Below, one piece after another: positions 24,446 to 32,789 of a stretch of 64,000 nucleotides of DNA. The position numbers and the translations under genes were made by a program. The stretch is from Curtobacterium sp. VKM Ac-2922 (GTDB lineage Bacteria > Actinomycetota > Actinomycetes > Actinomycetales > Microbacteriaceae): NCBI RefSeq assembly GCF_022815645.1, contig NZ_JALGRO010000018.1:1-64000 (forward strand). The letters are read 5' to 3'. The stretch's first letter is position 1, and every line of letters starts with the position of its first letter. The notes under the pieces were generated by a model. It saw only the letters and a list, made by a program, of their open reading frames with translations. It had not been told where the DNA came from and ran no database searches.

Positions 24446-25999
24446 TCAGCGGGCCGCGTGCCGGTGGCGGGGCTTGTCGCCCGGATCCGCCGGCGCACCG
24501 GTGGTGTCCGGCCCGGACGCGGGACGTGCGCGCGGACCCGACCCCGAGCCTCCGCTCCGGCCGCCGACACTCTGGCGGTCCGCCTGCCGGACCACGGCGA
24601 TGCGCCCGGTCGTGAGTGGCTCGTTCTCGAGCCCGTCGCGCCCACCGGTGAAGACGTCGCCGCTGACGCGGTCGTCCTCCCAGTCGTCGTCGCGCAGGAC
24701 CTGCAGCGTGCCCGTCTCGGTCGAGGCGAGCCCGTGGCGCTCGAGCTCGACGTCGCGCTGCCTGCCGAGGAACTCGCGGTTGGCGGTCTGGGCGTCCTGG
24801 AACATCGTCGTGCGGCCGGTGACGATCGCGCGGATGCGGCGACGCTCCCAGAGCATCTTGCCGAAGTACATGAGTACCAGGCCAGCGCCCGCGTAGCAGG
24901 CCATCGTGATGAGCCCGCGGGCCGGGCCGGGGCCGACGCCGTAGACCTGGTGCTTGATCATGTCGACCATGCTCGACCCGACCACGACGTTGTTCAGCCA
25001 CGCGAAGGGCTCGGGCATGAACCACTTCGGGTAGGCCCCGCCGGACGAGGGCATCGACAGGAAGACGAAACAGATCATGGCGGGCGCGGCGATGAACCGG
25101 CCGACGAAGTAGCTCAGCCCGTTGACCGCCAGGCCGATCGCGACGATCCAGCCCCAGGCGATGAGCACGAGTTCGATCCAGTGCCCGTGGATGGCACCGA
25201 CGACCGGGCCGGCCAGGGTGTTCGTGATGAGCGAGATGACGAGACCGCCGATGACGATCACCGCCATGCGGACCCGGTGGCGGAGCGGACCGCCCATGAT
25301 GCCGATGAACATCGCGACCATGTAGCCGCCGATGCACCACGCGAGCATGACGTACATCGGCACGGTGCCGTACTCGTCGTACGACGGCAGCGCGGCGAGC
25401 TCGGTGACCTTCGGTGTCGCGACGCCGATCGCGGTGAGCACGGCGGTCAGCGTCGCCGGCACCAGGCTCGCCACCTGGAACTGGTGCGCGCTGGCCTTGA
25501 AGAACTCGTTGTTCGACGGGTCGTACGCGACGGCCATCGAGCCGGCCATAACGTCACGCTTGGCGGCGACCAGGGAGTCGTAGGTGTGGAACACGAACTC
25601 GCCGGGCAGCGCCTTCTGCACCGCCTGCACGAAGGTCGGGTCGCTGCCGATGAGCGCGATCGGCACGTCGTGGGGGTGCGGGGCGTGGAAGGCGAAGACG
25701 TAGCACAGACAGAAGCCGACGATGAAGAACAGCGGCATCCACAGCTGCAGGCCGATGAGCTGCAGGGACGGGTGCAGGGTGCTGTACCACCGGCGCCAGG
25801 CGCTGATCTTCTGCGGCTGCGGGACCGGGGCCTGACGACGACGGACCGGGCGCGTGGAGCCGGCGACCTTGGCACCGCGACGTGGACCGGAACCGCGAGC
25901 CGAGGGCCGGGTCTGGCGCTGCTTCGGCGCGGACCGCTGAGCCCCGGGGCGGTCCGGGGTGTCGCTGTGCTGGGGGACGTCGTTCCGCGGGGTGCTCAC
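24446..25999 (-). CDS. Multi-pass membrane protein, DUF3533/ABC-2-like
   Basis: 517 aa from the GTG at 25999. A basic, Pro-rich cytoplasmic N-terminus of about 70 residues precedes one membrane helix (WMPLFFIVGFCLCYVFAF). An extracytoplasmic domain of about 110 residues follows (IALIGSDPTFVQAVQKALPG). Five or six helices come next and then a long hydrophilic tail rich in Gly, Arg and Asp. One early helix, an external domain and a helix bundle are the layout of the YhgE/Pip, DUF3533 and ABC-2 permease-like families. No ATPase gene is adjacent. Its function is unknown; it may be a transport or cell-surface component. Confidence 0.75.
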   Translation of the reverse strand: MSTPRNDVPQHSDTPDRPGAQRSAPKQRQTRPSARGSGPRRGAKVAGSTRPVRRRQAPVPQPQKISAWRRWYSTLHPSLQLIGLQLWMPLFFIVGFCLCYVFAFHAPHPHDVPIALIGSDPTFVQAVQKALPGEFVFHTYDSLVAAKRDVMAGSMAVAYDPSNNEFFKASAHQFQVASLVPATLTAVLTAIGVATPKVTELAALPSYDEYGTVPMYVMLAWCIGGYMVAMFIGIMGGPLRHRVRMAVIVIGGLVISLITNTLAGPVVGAIHGHWIELVLIAWGWIVAIGLAVNGLSYFVGRFIAAPAMICFVFLSMPSSGGAYPKWFMPEPFAWLNNVVVGSSMVDMIKHQVYGVGPGPARGLITMACYAGAGLVLMYFGKMLWERRRIRAIVTGRTTMFQDAQTANREFLGRQRDVELERHGLASTETGTLQVLRDDDWEDDRVSGDVFTGGRDGLENEPLTTGRIAVVRQADRQSVGGRSGGSGSGPRARPASGPDTTGAPADPGDKPRHRHAAR

Positions 26000-26092
26000 T
26001 GGCGCGCTGTGCTCCTGGTCTGGTCGAGAAGACGTCAGGATACGCCGAAGGGCTGACCGCGGTCCGGGCGACCGCGCGACCGCGGCGACCGG

Positions 26093-27781
26093 CTAGGACC
26101 GGCTGCGGGACGCCTGCGCCGAGTCCATCGCGAGCTCTTCGGCGTCGAGCGTCACGAGCACGCGGCGCATGACCTCTTCGTCGAGGTTGCCGCGCTCGCG
26201 CTCCTCCAGCACGATCTCGCGACGGCGGTCCAGCAGCTCGCGCCGGATGTCCTGGATCTGCGCTCCCCGGAGCCGCACGGGGGAGTTGCGCTCCTCGTCC
26301 TGCTCTTCTTCGGCGTCCTGCCGGAAGACCTCGGCCTGGCGTTCGAGTCGCGCCTTGAGCCGGCTGACCACGGTGTCGATCGCCTGGTCGCCGTAGCGCT
26401 TGGCCCACTCGGCACGCCGTGCGTCGAGCAGCTCGATCGCCGCCTCGGTGGTGCGCTGGTTCAGCCGCATCTCGCTGCGGATGTCCGCTTCGCCCTCGGA
26501 CGGGTCCGACACCTTGAGGGACCGGATCACGAAGGGCAGCGTCAGGCCCTGCAGCAGGAGTGTGCCGATCGTCACGATGAACGCGATCACGAAGATCGTG
26601 TCCTGCGCCTTGACCTGCACGGGGCTCGCCACGACCGACACCGCCGCAGCCAGGGTCACCACGCCACGCATGCCCGTCCACGAGATGACGGTGAGTTCGC
26701 GCCAGTTGAGCTTCGGTTCCGCCGATCCACGGATCCACCGCAGCCATCGGTGCCCGCGGGACATCCGGATGCGCAGGGGCCGGAACCACCGTCCGTTGAA
26801 GCGGTTGCGGACGTAGGACTCGAACACGAAGAGCGGCCGGACGAGGATCACCACCACCAGCACCACGACGGCCGCGGTGATCGTCTGCCCGAGGCTGCGC
26901 TCGCTCTCGATCAGGTCCTGCACGACGGTGTTGAGCTGCAGTCCGATGAGCGCGAAGACGAACCCTTCCAGGATGACGTCGATGCTCGTCCACAGCGGGC
27001 GCTCCTGCAGTCGGGTGGCGTAGCCCTCCTTCGGCGAGTTGTAGCCGATGTACAGCCCCGCCGTGACGACCGCGATGACCCCGGAACCGGACAGGTCCTC
27101 GGCCAGGATGTACGCGACGAACGGCAGCAGGATGCTCATGATCGTCTCGACGACCGGGTCGTTGATGCGCATCCGGATCCAGTGCACGAGCACGCCGAGC
27201 ACGATCCCGACGGCCAGGCCGACGCCGATCGCCAGGCCGAAGATGCCGAGGTCCTGCCAGATGGTCAGCGAGGTGCCGGCGGCGATGAGCGTGAACACCC
27301 GCACGAGCGTCAGCGACGCCGCGTCGTTGATCAGGCTCTCGCCGGACAGCACCGTCATGACCCGCCGGGGGAGCCCGAGCTTGCGGCCGATGGCGGCAGC
27401 GGACACGGCGTCCGGCGGGGCGACGACGGCTCCGAGCAGGATCGCCGCGGGCCAGTCCATGTCCGGGATGATGACGTACGCGGCCACCGCCACGGCCAGC
27501 GCCGTGATGATGACCAGGAAGATGCCGAGGCGTCGGATCTGCTTGATCGACTGCTGGAAGCTCTGCCACGACACGTCGAGTGCGGCCGAGTACAGCAGCG
27601 GCGGCAGGATCACCGTCAGGATCAGCTCGGAGTTGATCTCGATGTGGGGCAGCCCGGGGATGAAGGACACCGCGAGCGCCACCGCGGTGACGAGCAGCGG
27701 AGCGGGGAGCCCCTTCGCCCGTGCGAAGCCGGTCACGACCAGTGATCCGACCAGCAGGATGAGGAGCTCGGCGATGTCCAT
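26093..27781 (-). CDS. Na+/H+ antiporter, CPA1 (NhaP-type)
   Basis: 562 aa from the ATG at 27781. About twelve membrane helices fill the first 400 residues. The typical CPA1 motifs are present, for example GAVVAPPDAVSAAAIGR and SGESLINDAASLTLVRVF, with the conserved Asp residues that carry cation exchange. A helical, charge-rich cytoplasmic tail of about 150 residues follows. The family exchanges Na+ or K+ for H+ and supports pH and salt homeostasis. It is divergent from the phosphate transporter. The two downstream membrane-protein genes lie on the same strand, the first after a 93-bp gap. Confidence 0.92.
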   Translation of the reverse strand: MDIAELLILLVGSLVVTGFARAKGLPAPLLVTAVALAVSFIPGLPHIEINSELILTVILPPLLYSAALDVSWQSFQQSIKQIRRLGIFLVIITALAVAVAAYVIIPDMDWPAAILLGAVVAPPDAVSAAAIGRKLGLPRRVMTVLSGESLINDAASLTLVRVFTLIAAGTSLTIWQDLGIFGLAIGVGLAVGIVLGVLVHWIRMRINDPVVETIMSILLPFVAYILAEDLSGSGVIAVVTAGLYIGYNSPKEGYATRLQERPLWTSIDVILEGFVFALIGLQLNTVVQDLIESERSLGQTITAAVVVLVVVILVRPLFVFESYVRNRFNGRWFRPLRIRMSRGHRWLRWIRGSAEPKLNWRELTVISWTGMRGVVTLAAAVSVVASPVQVKAQDTIFVIAFIVTIGTLLLQGLTLPFVIRSLKVSDPSEGEADIRSEMRLNQRTTEAAIELLDARRAEWAKRYGDQAIDTVVSRLKARLERQAEVFRQDAEEEQDEERNSPVRLRGAQIQDIRRELLDRRREIVLEERERGNLDEEVMRRVLVTLDAEELAMDSAQASRSRS

Positions 27782-27810
27782 GCGCTCATTCTCCCATCGG
27801 CATGCTTCCG

Positions 27811-27841
27811 GAACTGAACGAACGTGAAGCCGAGGTGAACG
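27811..27841. promoter_or_regulatory. TGAA(C/G) triplicate, possible PHO box
   Basis: Three TGAAC/TGAAG units begin at 27815, 27825 and 27836, spaced 10 and 11 bp. Read on the minus strand they are TTCA direct repeats like the actinobacterial PHO box. The site lies in the 115-bp spacer shared by the antiporter and the phosphate transporter, which fits phosphate control. It remains a pattern match only. Confidence 0.4.
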
Positions 27842-27896
27842 CGAGGTTGCCGACCGGGTTTGCCCGCGAGGCGCTCATGCGGGACACTTGCCCGCG

Positions 27897-29153
27897 GTGG
27901 ACATCACACTCATAGTCGTCCTGGTCATCGCGTTGGCCCTCTTCTTCGACTTCACAAACGGTTTTCACGACACCGCCAACGCGATGGCGACACCGATCGC
28001 GACCGGGGCCATGAAGCCCAAGGTCGCGGTCACGGTCGCCGCGGTGCTCAACCTCGTCGGTGCGTTCCTCAGCACCGCCGTCGCCACGTCGATCTCCCAC
28101 GGGCTGATCAACGAGGGCCCCGGCGGCGTCGCGATCAGCCCCGAGATGATCTTCGCCGGGCTCATCGGCGCGGTCGTCTGGAACATGATCACGTGGCTGC
28201 GCGGACTGCCGTCGTCGTCCTCGCACGCGCTGTTCGGCGGGCTCATCGGGGCGGCGATCGTCGGTGCCGGGTTCCAGTCCGTCAACTACGCGGCACTGCT
28301 GACCGTCGTGATCATCCCCGCGTTCCTGTCGCCGGTCATCGCGGCGCTCGTGTCGCTGCTGTCGACGCGCATCGCCTACCGGATCACGCGCCGGCCGGTG
28401 TTCCCGAACGAGCGCGGCGGGTTCCGCATCGGGCAGGTGTTCACCAGCTCGATGGTGTCGCTGGCCCACGGCACGAACGACGCGCAGAAGACGATGGGCG
28501 TCATCACGCTGACGCTGATCGCCTCGGGTGCGCAGTCCGCGAACCAGGGCGTGCAGTTCTGGGTCGTCGTCGCGTGTGCCCTGGCCATCGCGCTCGGCAC
28601 GTACACCGGTGGCTGGCGCATCATCCGCACGTTGGGCTCCGGTCTGACCGAGATCCGCGCGACGCAGGGCTTCGCCGCCGAGGCCTCCACCGCGGCCACG
28701 ATCCTGGCCTCGAGCCACCTCGGCTTCGCGCTCTCGACCACGCAGGTGTCGTCGGGCTCGATCATCGGCGCGGGCCTCGGCCGACGCGGCTCGAAGATCC
28801 AGTGGTCCACCGCGGGCAAGATCGTCATCGCCTGGTTCATCACGCTGCCCGCGGCTGCCGCCGTCGGTGCCGTGGCGTCGGGCATCGCCCGGTTCGGCAT
28901 CATCGGCCTGGTCATCGACGCGGTCGTCGGTGCCGCGGTGATCCTCGGCCTGTACCTGTGGTCGCTGCGGAAGCCGCACGAGCAGGCCTCGGCGATCGAG
29001 GTCGACGTCGCCGCGAACGCGGTCTACACCCGCAAGGAGCTGCGCGACCTGCAGCGCAAGAAGCGCGCGGACGCCGTGGCAGCCCGACGCGCCGAGCTCA
29101 GCCGCGAGCGCACCCTGCGCCGCATGTCCGGACGGAACGGGGGACGACGCTGA
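27897..29153 (+). CDS. pit: Low-affinity inorganic phosphate transporter, PiT family
   Basis: 418 aa from the GTG at 27897; a TTG at 27888 is an alternative. It has about ten membrane helices and the duplicated Pit signature: FDFTNGFHDTANAMATPI near the N-terminus and SLAHGTNDAQKTMGV in the second half. The carrier moves metal phosphate with protons. The positively charged C-terminus is cytoplasmic. The small gene downstream overlaps the stop by one base, so they are translationally coupled. A possible PHO box lies upstream. Confidence 0.95.
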   Translation: MDITLIVVLVIALALFFDFTNGFHDTANAMATPIATGAMKPKVAVTVAAVLNLVGAFLSTAVATSISHGLINEGPGGVAISPEMIFAGLIGAVVWNMITWLRGLPSSSSHALFGGLIGAAIVGAGFQSVNYAALLTVVIIPAFLSPVIAALVSLLSTRIAYRITRRPVFPNERGGFRIGQVFTSSMVSLAHGTNDAQKTMGVITLTLIASGAQSANQGVQFWVVVACALAIALGTYTGGWRIIRTLGSGLTEIRATQGFAAEASTAATILASSHLGFALSTTQVSSGSIIGAGLGRRGSKIQWSTAGKIVIAWFITLPAAAAVGAVASGIARFGIIGLVIDAVVGAAVILGLYLWSLRKPHEQASAIEVDVAANAVYTRKELRDLQRKKRADAVAARRAELSRERTLRRMSGRNGGRR

Positions 29154-29449
29154 TGGGCATCGACTGGTTTGCCTTCGTCACCGTGGCGCTCGTCGCCGTG
29201 GTCTCCGCCTGCTTCGTGGTCGCCGTGTACTCGGTCGGCCTGCGTTTCTGGAGCGCCGCCGACACCCGCGCCGGCAAGTTCACCGTGAAGGAGGACGGCA
29301 CGATCGGCCCCGCCACCGCCGGCTTCCCGAACCCGCAGGGCGCCTCGGCCGCGGTGCGCGGGCTCCGCGCGCTGGCCGTCGCCTGCTTCGTCCTGTGCGG
29401 CGTGGTCGTGCTCTACGGCATCTACCTGATCGTCCCGCAGTTCCATTGA
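29153..29449 (+). CDS. Small membrane protein coupled to pit
   Basis: 98 aa. The ATG at 29153 overlaps the pit stop (TGATG). There are two membrane helices, about 8-30 and 72-93, joined by a hydrophilic loop containing KFTVKEDGTIG. The tight coupling suggests a partner or regulator of the phosphate transporter, but no known family is recognised. Confidence 0.8.
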   Translation: MGIDWFAFVTVALVAVVSACFVVAVYSVGLRFWSAADTRAGKFTVKEDGTIGPATAGFPNPQGASAAVRGLRALAVACFVLCGVVVLYGIYLIVPQFH

Positions 29450-29526
29450 CGCCGCTCGCACGGTGCTGCGTTCGCGTCTCGTGCGCGGTTGACGGGGTGG
29501 TGCGGGGCACCAACCGGGCACGGGGC
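29450..29526 (+). repeat. 77-bp direct repeat, copy 1
   Basis: This begins at the stop codon of the preceding gene and is repeated at 29612-29688 with 5 differences in 77 bp. It contains the small inverted repeat GGTGCGGGGCACC, which can form a hairpin. Confidence 0.85.
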
Positions 29527-29611
29527 TGCTGACCCGTCACGAGGTCCGCGTGCGCGGCTGCGGACTGGAGGCGCGCGGCGGGCTGGTGCTGGGCCTCCTG
29601 TCGGTCTGTGG
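29527..29611. other. Spacer between 77-bp repeats with family 3 element
   Basis: It contains GGACTGGAGGC at about 29563 and GGGCCTCCTGTCGG at about 29591, facing each other, a degenerate copy of the dispersed GGAGGC-CGG hairpin family. No gene was seen. Confidence 0.5.
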
Positions 29612-29688
29612 CGCCGCTCGCACGGTGCTGCGATCGCGGCTCGTGCGCGGTTGGCAGGGTGGTGCGGGGCACCAACGGGGCACGGGGC
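29612..29688 (+). repeat. 77-bp direct repeat, copy 2
   Basis: Same length as copy 1 and offset by 162 bp. The 160 bases that follow, up to the aspA start, are extremely rich in CCGCC and CGCCC runs and show no gene. Confidence 0.85.
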
Positions 29689-29851
29689 GCCCGCCGCCGC
29701 GCCGCCCGCCCGCCCGGCCGCCCGCACCGTGCGCCGCCGCCCGCACCGGCGCGCCCTGCGCCCGCGCCCACGGGCAAGCGGGCGCGCCCACCGCACCGGC
29801 TGGACGGACTGGACTAGCCTCGGACGCGTGAACCACGACGAGGAGGCGCAC

Positions 29852-31315
29852 GTGAGTGCTGGTACCCGCACCGAGACCGATTCCCTGGGCTCGAGGGAGG
29901 TGCCGGACGACGTCTACTGGGGCATCAACACGCTCCGCGCCCTCGAGAACTTCCCGATCACGAGCGTGCCGATCGCGGTCTACCCGGACCTGATCGAGGC
30001 GCTCGCGACCGTGAAGCAGGCGGCGGCCCGGGCGAACCGGGCCATCGGTGTGCTCGACGCCGAACGGGCCGAGGCGATCGACCGCGCGGCACAAGAGGTG
30101 CGCGACGGTGCCTTCCGCGACCAGTTCGTCGTCGACGTGGTGCAGGGCGGTGCGGGCACCAGCACGAACATGAACACGAACGAGGTGCTCGCGAACCGGG
30201 CGCTGGAGATCCTCGGGCGCGTGAAGGGCGACTACGCGTACCTGCACCCGATCGACCACGTGAACCGCAGCCAGTCGACGAACGACACGTACCCGACCAG
30301 CGTCAAGATCGCGATGATCTTCGGCGTGCACCGGCTGATCGACCAGCTCGAGCAGCTGTCCGAGGCGTTCGCCGAGCGGGGGCGCGCGTTCGCGGACGTG
30401 CTCAAGGTCGGTCGGACGCAGCTGCAGGACGCCGTGCCGATGACCCTCGGGCAGGAGTTCACCGGGTTCTCGCACACCATCCAGGAAGACGCGGTCCTGC
30501 TCCGCAAGGTCACGCCGTTGCTGGCGGAGATGAACCTCGGCGCGACCGCGATCGGCACCGGCATCACGGCCGACCCGCTCTACCGCGACGAAGTGCGCCG
30601 GCAGCTGCAAGAGGCGAGTGGCATCGACGTCGTCACGGCGCCGGACCTGATCGAGGCGACGAGCGACGCGGGGGCGTTCATGACGCTGTCCGCCGCGGTC
30701 AAGCGCAGCGCGGCCAAGCTGTCGAAGATCTGCAACGACCTGCGGCTGCTGGCTTCGGGTCCGCAGGCCGGCTTCGGCGAGATCACCCTGCCGGCACGCC
30801 AGGCCGGGTCCTCGATCATGCCGGGCAAGGTCAACCCGGTGATCCCCGAGGTCGTCAACCAGATCGCGTTCGCCGTGGCCGGTGCCGACACCACCGTGAC
30901 GATGGCCGCCGAGTCCGGACAGCTGCAGCTCAACGCCTTCGAGCCGATCATCGCGCACTCGATCCTGCAGTCGCTGCAGTGGATGACCCGCGGCTGCGCG
31001 ACCCTGCGCGAGCACTGCATCACGGGCATCGAGGCGAACGAGGCCAAGCTCGCGGCCCAGGTGGACACGAACGTCGGCGTCGTGACGGCCCTGACGCCCT
31101 ACATCGGCTACGCGGCCGCGGCGTCGATCGCGCACACGGCGCTGACGACCTCGACGCCGATCTCGACGCTCGTCATCGCCGCCGGACTGATGGACGAGGA
31201 CCAGGTCCAGCGCGTGCTGAGCCCCGCCCGGCTGTCGGGCATCGAACTCGCCACGGGAGCGATCCCGATCGTGACCGAGGCGATGCTGGACGCCGAGGCC
31301 AAGCGCCGCAGCTGA
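29852..31315 (+). CDS. aspA: Aspartate ammonia-lyase
   Basis: 487 aa from the GTG at 29852, which follows GAGGAGG; an in-frame GTG at 29828 lacks such a site. The aspartase/fumarase superfamily regions are intact: GAGTSTNMNTNEV, HVNRSQSTNDTYPT and the flexible signature loop GSSIMPGKVNP. The enzyme reversibly splits L-aspartate into fumarate and ammonia in the cytoplasm. Family, length and the start REVPDDVYWGINTLRALENF match aspartase better than class II fumarase. It is a single gene preceded by the repeat-filled spacer. Confidence 0.92.
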   Translation: MSAGTRTETDSLGSREVPDDVYWGINTLRALENFPITSVPIAVYPDLIEALATVKQAAARANRAIGVLDAERAEAIDRAAQEVRDGAFRDQFVVDVVQGGAGTSTNMNTNEVLANRALEILGRVKGDYAYLHPIDHVNRSQSTNDTYPTSVKIAMIFGVHRLIDQLEQLSEAFAERGRAFADVLKVGRTQLQDAVPMTLGQEFTGFSHTIQEDAVLLRKVTPLLAEMNLGATAIGTGITADPLYRDEVRRQLQEASGIDVVTAPDLIEATSDAGAFMTLSAAVKRSAAKLSKICNDLRLLASGPQAGFGEITLPARQAGSSIMPGKVNPVIPEVVNQIAFAVAGADTTVTMAAESGQLQLNAFEPIIAHSILQSLQWMTRGCATLREHCITGIEANEAKLAAQVDTNVGVVTALTPYIGYAAAASIAHTALTTSTPISTLVIAAGLMDEDQVQRVLSPARLSGIELATGAIPIVTEAMLDAEAKRRS

Positions 31316-31372
31316 GCGGCGACGCCGCTGACGGGCAGGGCGGCCGCGGTTGACGTCGCTCCGCCGCCCCGG

Positions 31373-32449
31373 CTACCGCGGCAACGGCGGCTCGTCGACA
31401 CGCAGCTTGTCCGCGACCTCGCGCAGCTCGTCCTCGTCCGGCTGTTCGTCGCGGGGGAGTTCGAGCGCGGCGGTGCGGACCGCATGCGCCGCCGCGATGT
31501 CCGCGTCCCGCCAGCGGGCGAGCGTGAAGTTGCGGGTGACGTCGCGCAGCGGCAGACGGATCGACTCGTCGGCGTCGATCCCTGCGAGCAGCTGCCGCAG
31601 GCGGATCACCTCGGAGTCGAGCTCGCCGCCGACGACCAGCACGAAGTTCGAGATGTACAGGTACACGAGCAGCAGGATCGCGCCGCCCAGCCAGCCGTAC
31701 GCCTTGTTGCCGCCGCCGACGGTCTCGACGTAGAGCGCGAACCCGAACGTGGCGATGGCCCACGCCGTGATCGCGAGCGCCGCACCGGCCGACACCCACC
31801 GCAGCTGGGGCGTCCGGACGTTCGGTGTCGCGAAGTACAGCACGGCGACCATGACGACCAGGTCCGCCGCCAGCACCGGCCACTTGACGACGTTCCACAG
31901 GTCGTCGATCCACGTCGGCCATCCCATCTGCAGCACGATCGCGGCCGAGATCGTGGGGGTGCCGAGCAGGATCACGATCGCGATCGCCCCGCCGACCATG
32001 ACGAGCAGTGTGACGAGCAGCATCATGCTGCGGAACTTCCAGATGCGCCGGCCCTCTTCGACCTCGTACGCGGTGTTCATCGCGCGGCCGAACGCGGTGG
32101 CGTACCCGGACAACGACCACAGCGTCAGGACGACCCCGGTCGCGAAGCCGAGCCACGGGTTGTCCAGGGTGAGCAGCTGCCGCAGCGGTTCCTCGAGGTG
32201 CGCAGCCGTCTCGGGCCGCACGATGAACCCGATCACCTGGATGATGTCCGTCAGGCTGTCGCCCTGTCGGTCGACGATCGCCAGCGCCGACACCACGGTC
32301 AGCGCCGCCGGGAACACCGTCAGCAGCGCGAAGAACGTCAACGAGGCCGCGGCATCCACGACCCGGTGTCGGATCACCGAGTGGTAGGTGCGACGCGCCA
32401 CCGCGCGGACCCCGGTCCGCTGGAGGTCCCGCACACTCGGTTCCGACAT
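31373..32449 (-). CDS. YihY/BrkB-family inner-membrane protein
   Basis: 358 aa from the ATG at 32449. It has six membrane helices and the family's typical start, a helix with AASLTFFALLTVFPAALTVV. FGRAMNTAYEVEEGR comes in the middle and a hydrophilic C-terminal tail of about 90 residues follows. Members were once called ribonuclease BN in error; they are membrane proteins of unclear, possibly transport, function. It stands alone and is separated from the MFS gene upstream by a 340-bp hairpin-rich spacer. Confidence 0.88.
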   Translation of the reverse strand: MSEPSVRDLQRTGVRAVARRTYHSVIRHRVVDAAASLTFFALLTVFPAALTVVSALAIVDRQGDSLTDIIQVIGFIVRPETAAHLEEPLRQLLTLDNPWLGFATGVVLTLWSLSGYATAFGRAMNTAYEVEEGRRIWKFRSMMLLVTLLVMVGGAIAIVILLGTPTISAAIVLQMGWPTWIDDLWNVVKWPVLAADLVVMVAVLYFATPNVRTPQLRWVSAGAALAITAWAIATFGFALYVETVGGGNKAYGWLGGAILLLVYLYISNFVLVVGGELDSEVIRLRQLLAGIDADESIRLPLRDVTRNFTLARWRDADIAAAHAVRTAALELPRDEQPDEDELREVADKLRVDEPPLPR

Positions 32450-32485
32450 GTCGTCGAATCTACCGGCGCGGCGCGGTCCTGGTCC

Positions 32486-32549
32486 CGCACCCTCCCGTTC
32501 GCGAAAGCGACAGTTCCCCGCGAACAGTCCGCGGCGATCTGTCGCTGTC
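32486..32549. repeat. Family 4 hairpin, copy a
   Basis: The arms CCCGTTCGCGAAAGCGACAG and its complement (right arm ends CTGTCGCTGTCGCGAACGGG) pair with one mismatch over 20 bp. The loop of about 25 bases ends in GCGGCGAT. The inner frame GACAG...GCGAT-CTGTC is shared with the hairpin at about 32689. Confidence 0.7.
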
Positions 32550-32599
32550 GCGAACGGGTGGGCGCGTCGGACGCGCGATCCGTCGCCATGGCGCACGGA

Positions 32600-32647
32600 A
32601 CGCGGACGGGAGGCGCGGGGCGGGCCCGACCCGCGCCTCCCGTCCGT
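32600..32647. repeat. Family 3 hairpin
   Basis: CGGACGGGAGGCGCGGG pairs fully with CCCGCGCCTCCCGTCCG around a short loop. This is one of the best copies of the dispersed GGAGGC-CGG family. Confidence 0.75.
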
Positions 32648-32688
32648 CTCGGCGCGCCCACTGCGGCCACGCCGCCCGTCGCCGAGTC

Positions 32689-32753
32689 TCGGCGCGGCGG
32701 ACAGTCTGCGGCGTTCGGACGCCGCGATCTGTCCGGTGGGCCGAGACTCGGCA
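32689..32753. repeat. Family 4 hairpin, copy b
   Basis: GCCGAGTCTCGGC and GCCGAGACTCGGC are the outer arms, continuing to GGACAG/CTGTCC inside, with an inner GCGGCGT/ACGCCGC stem. With the two elements before it, this fills most of the gap between the MFS and YihY genes; no gene lies in this gap. Confidence 0.7.
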
Positions 32754-32789
32754 CGCGGAAGCCGGCCGGCCGTGCCCCGCCCCAGCGGC

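Noticed and set aside
27786-28979. A 397-codon minus-strand frame across pit
   Set aside because: Highly polar Arg/Asp-rich product antisense to the phosphate transporter; no support.
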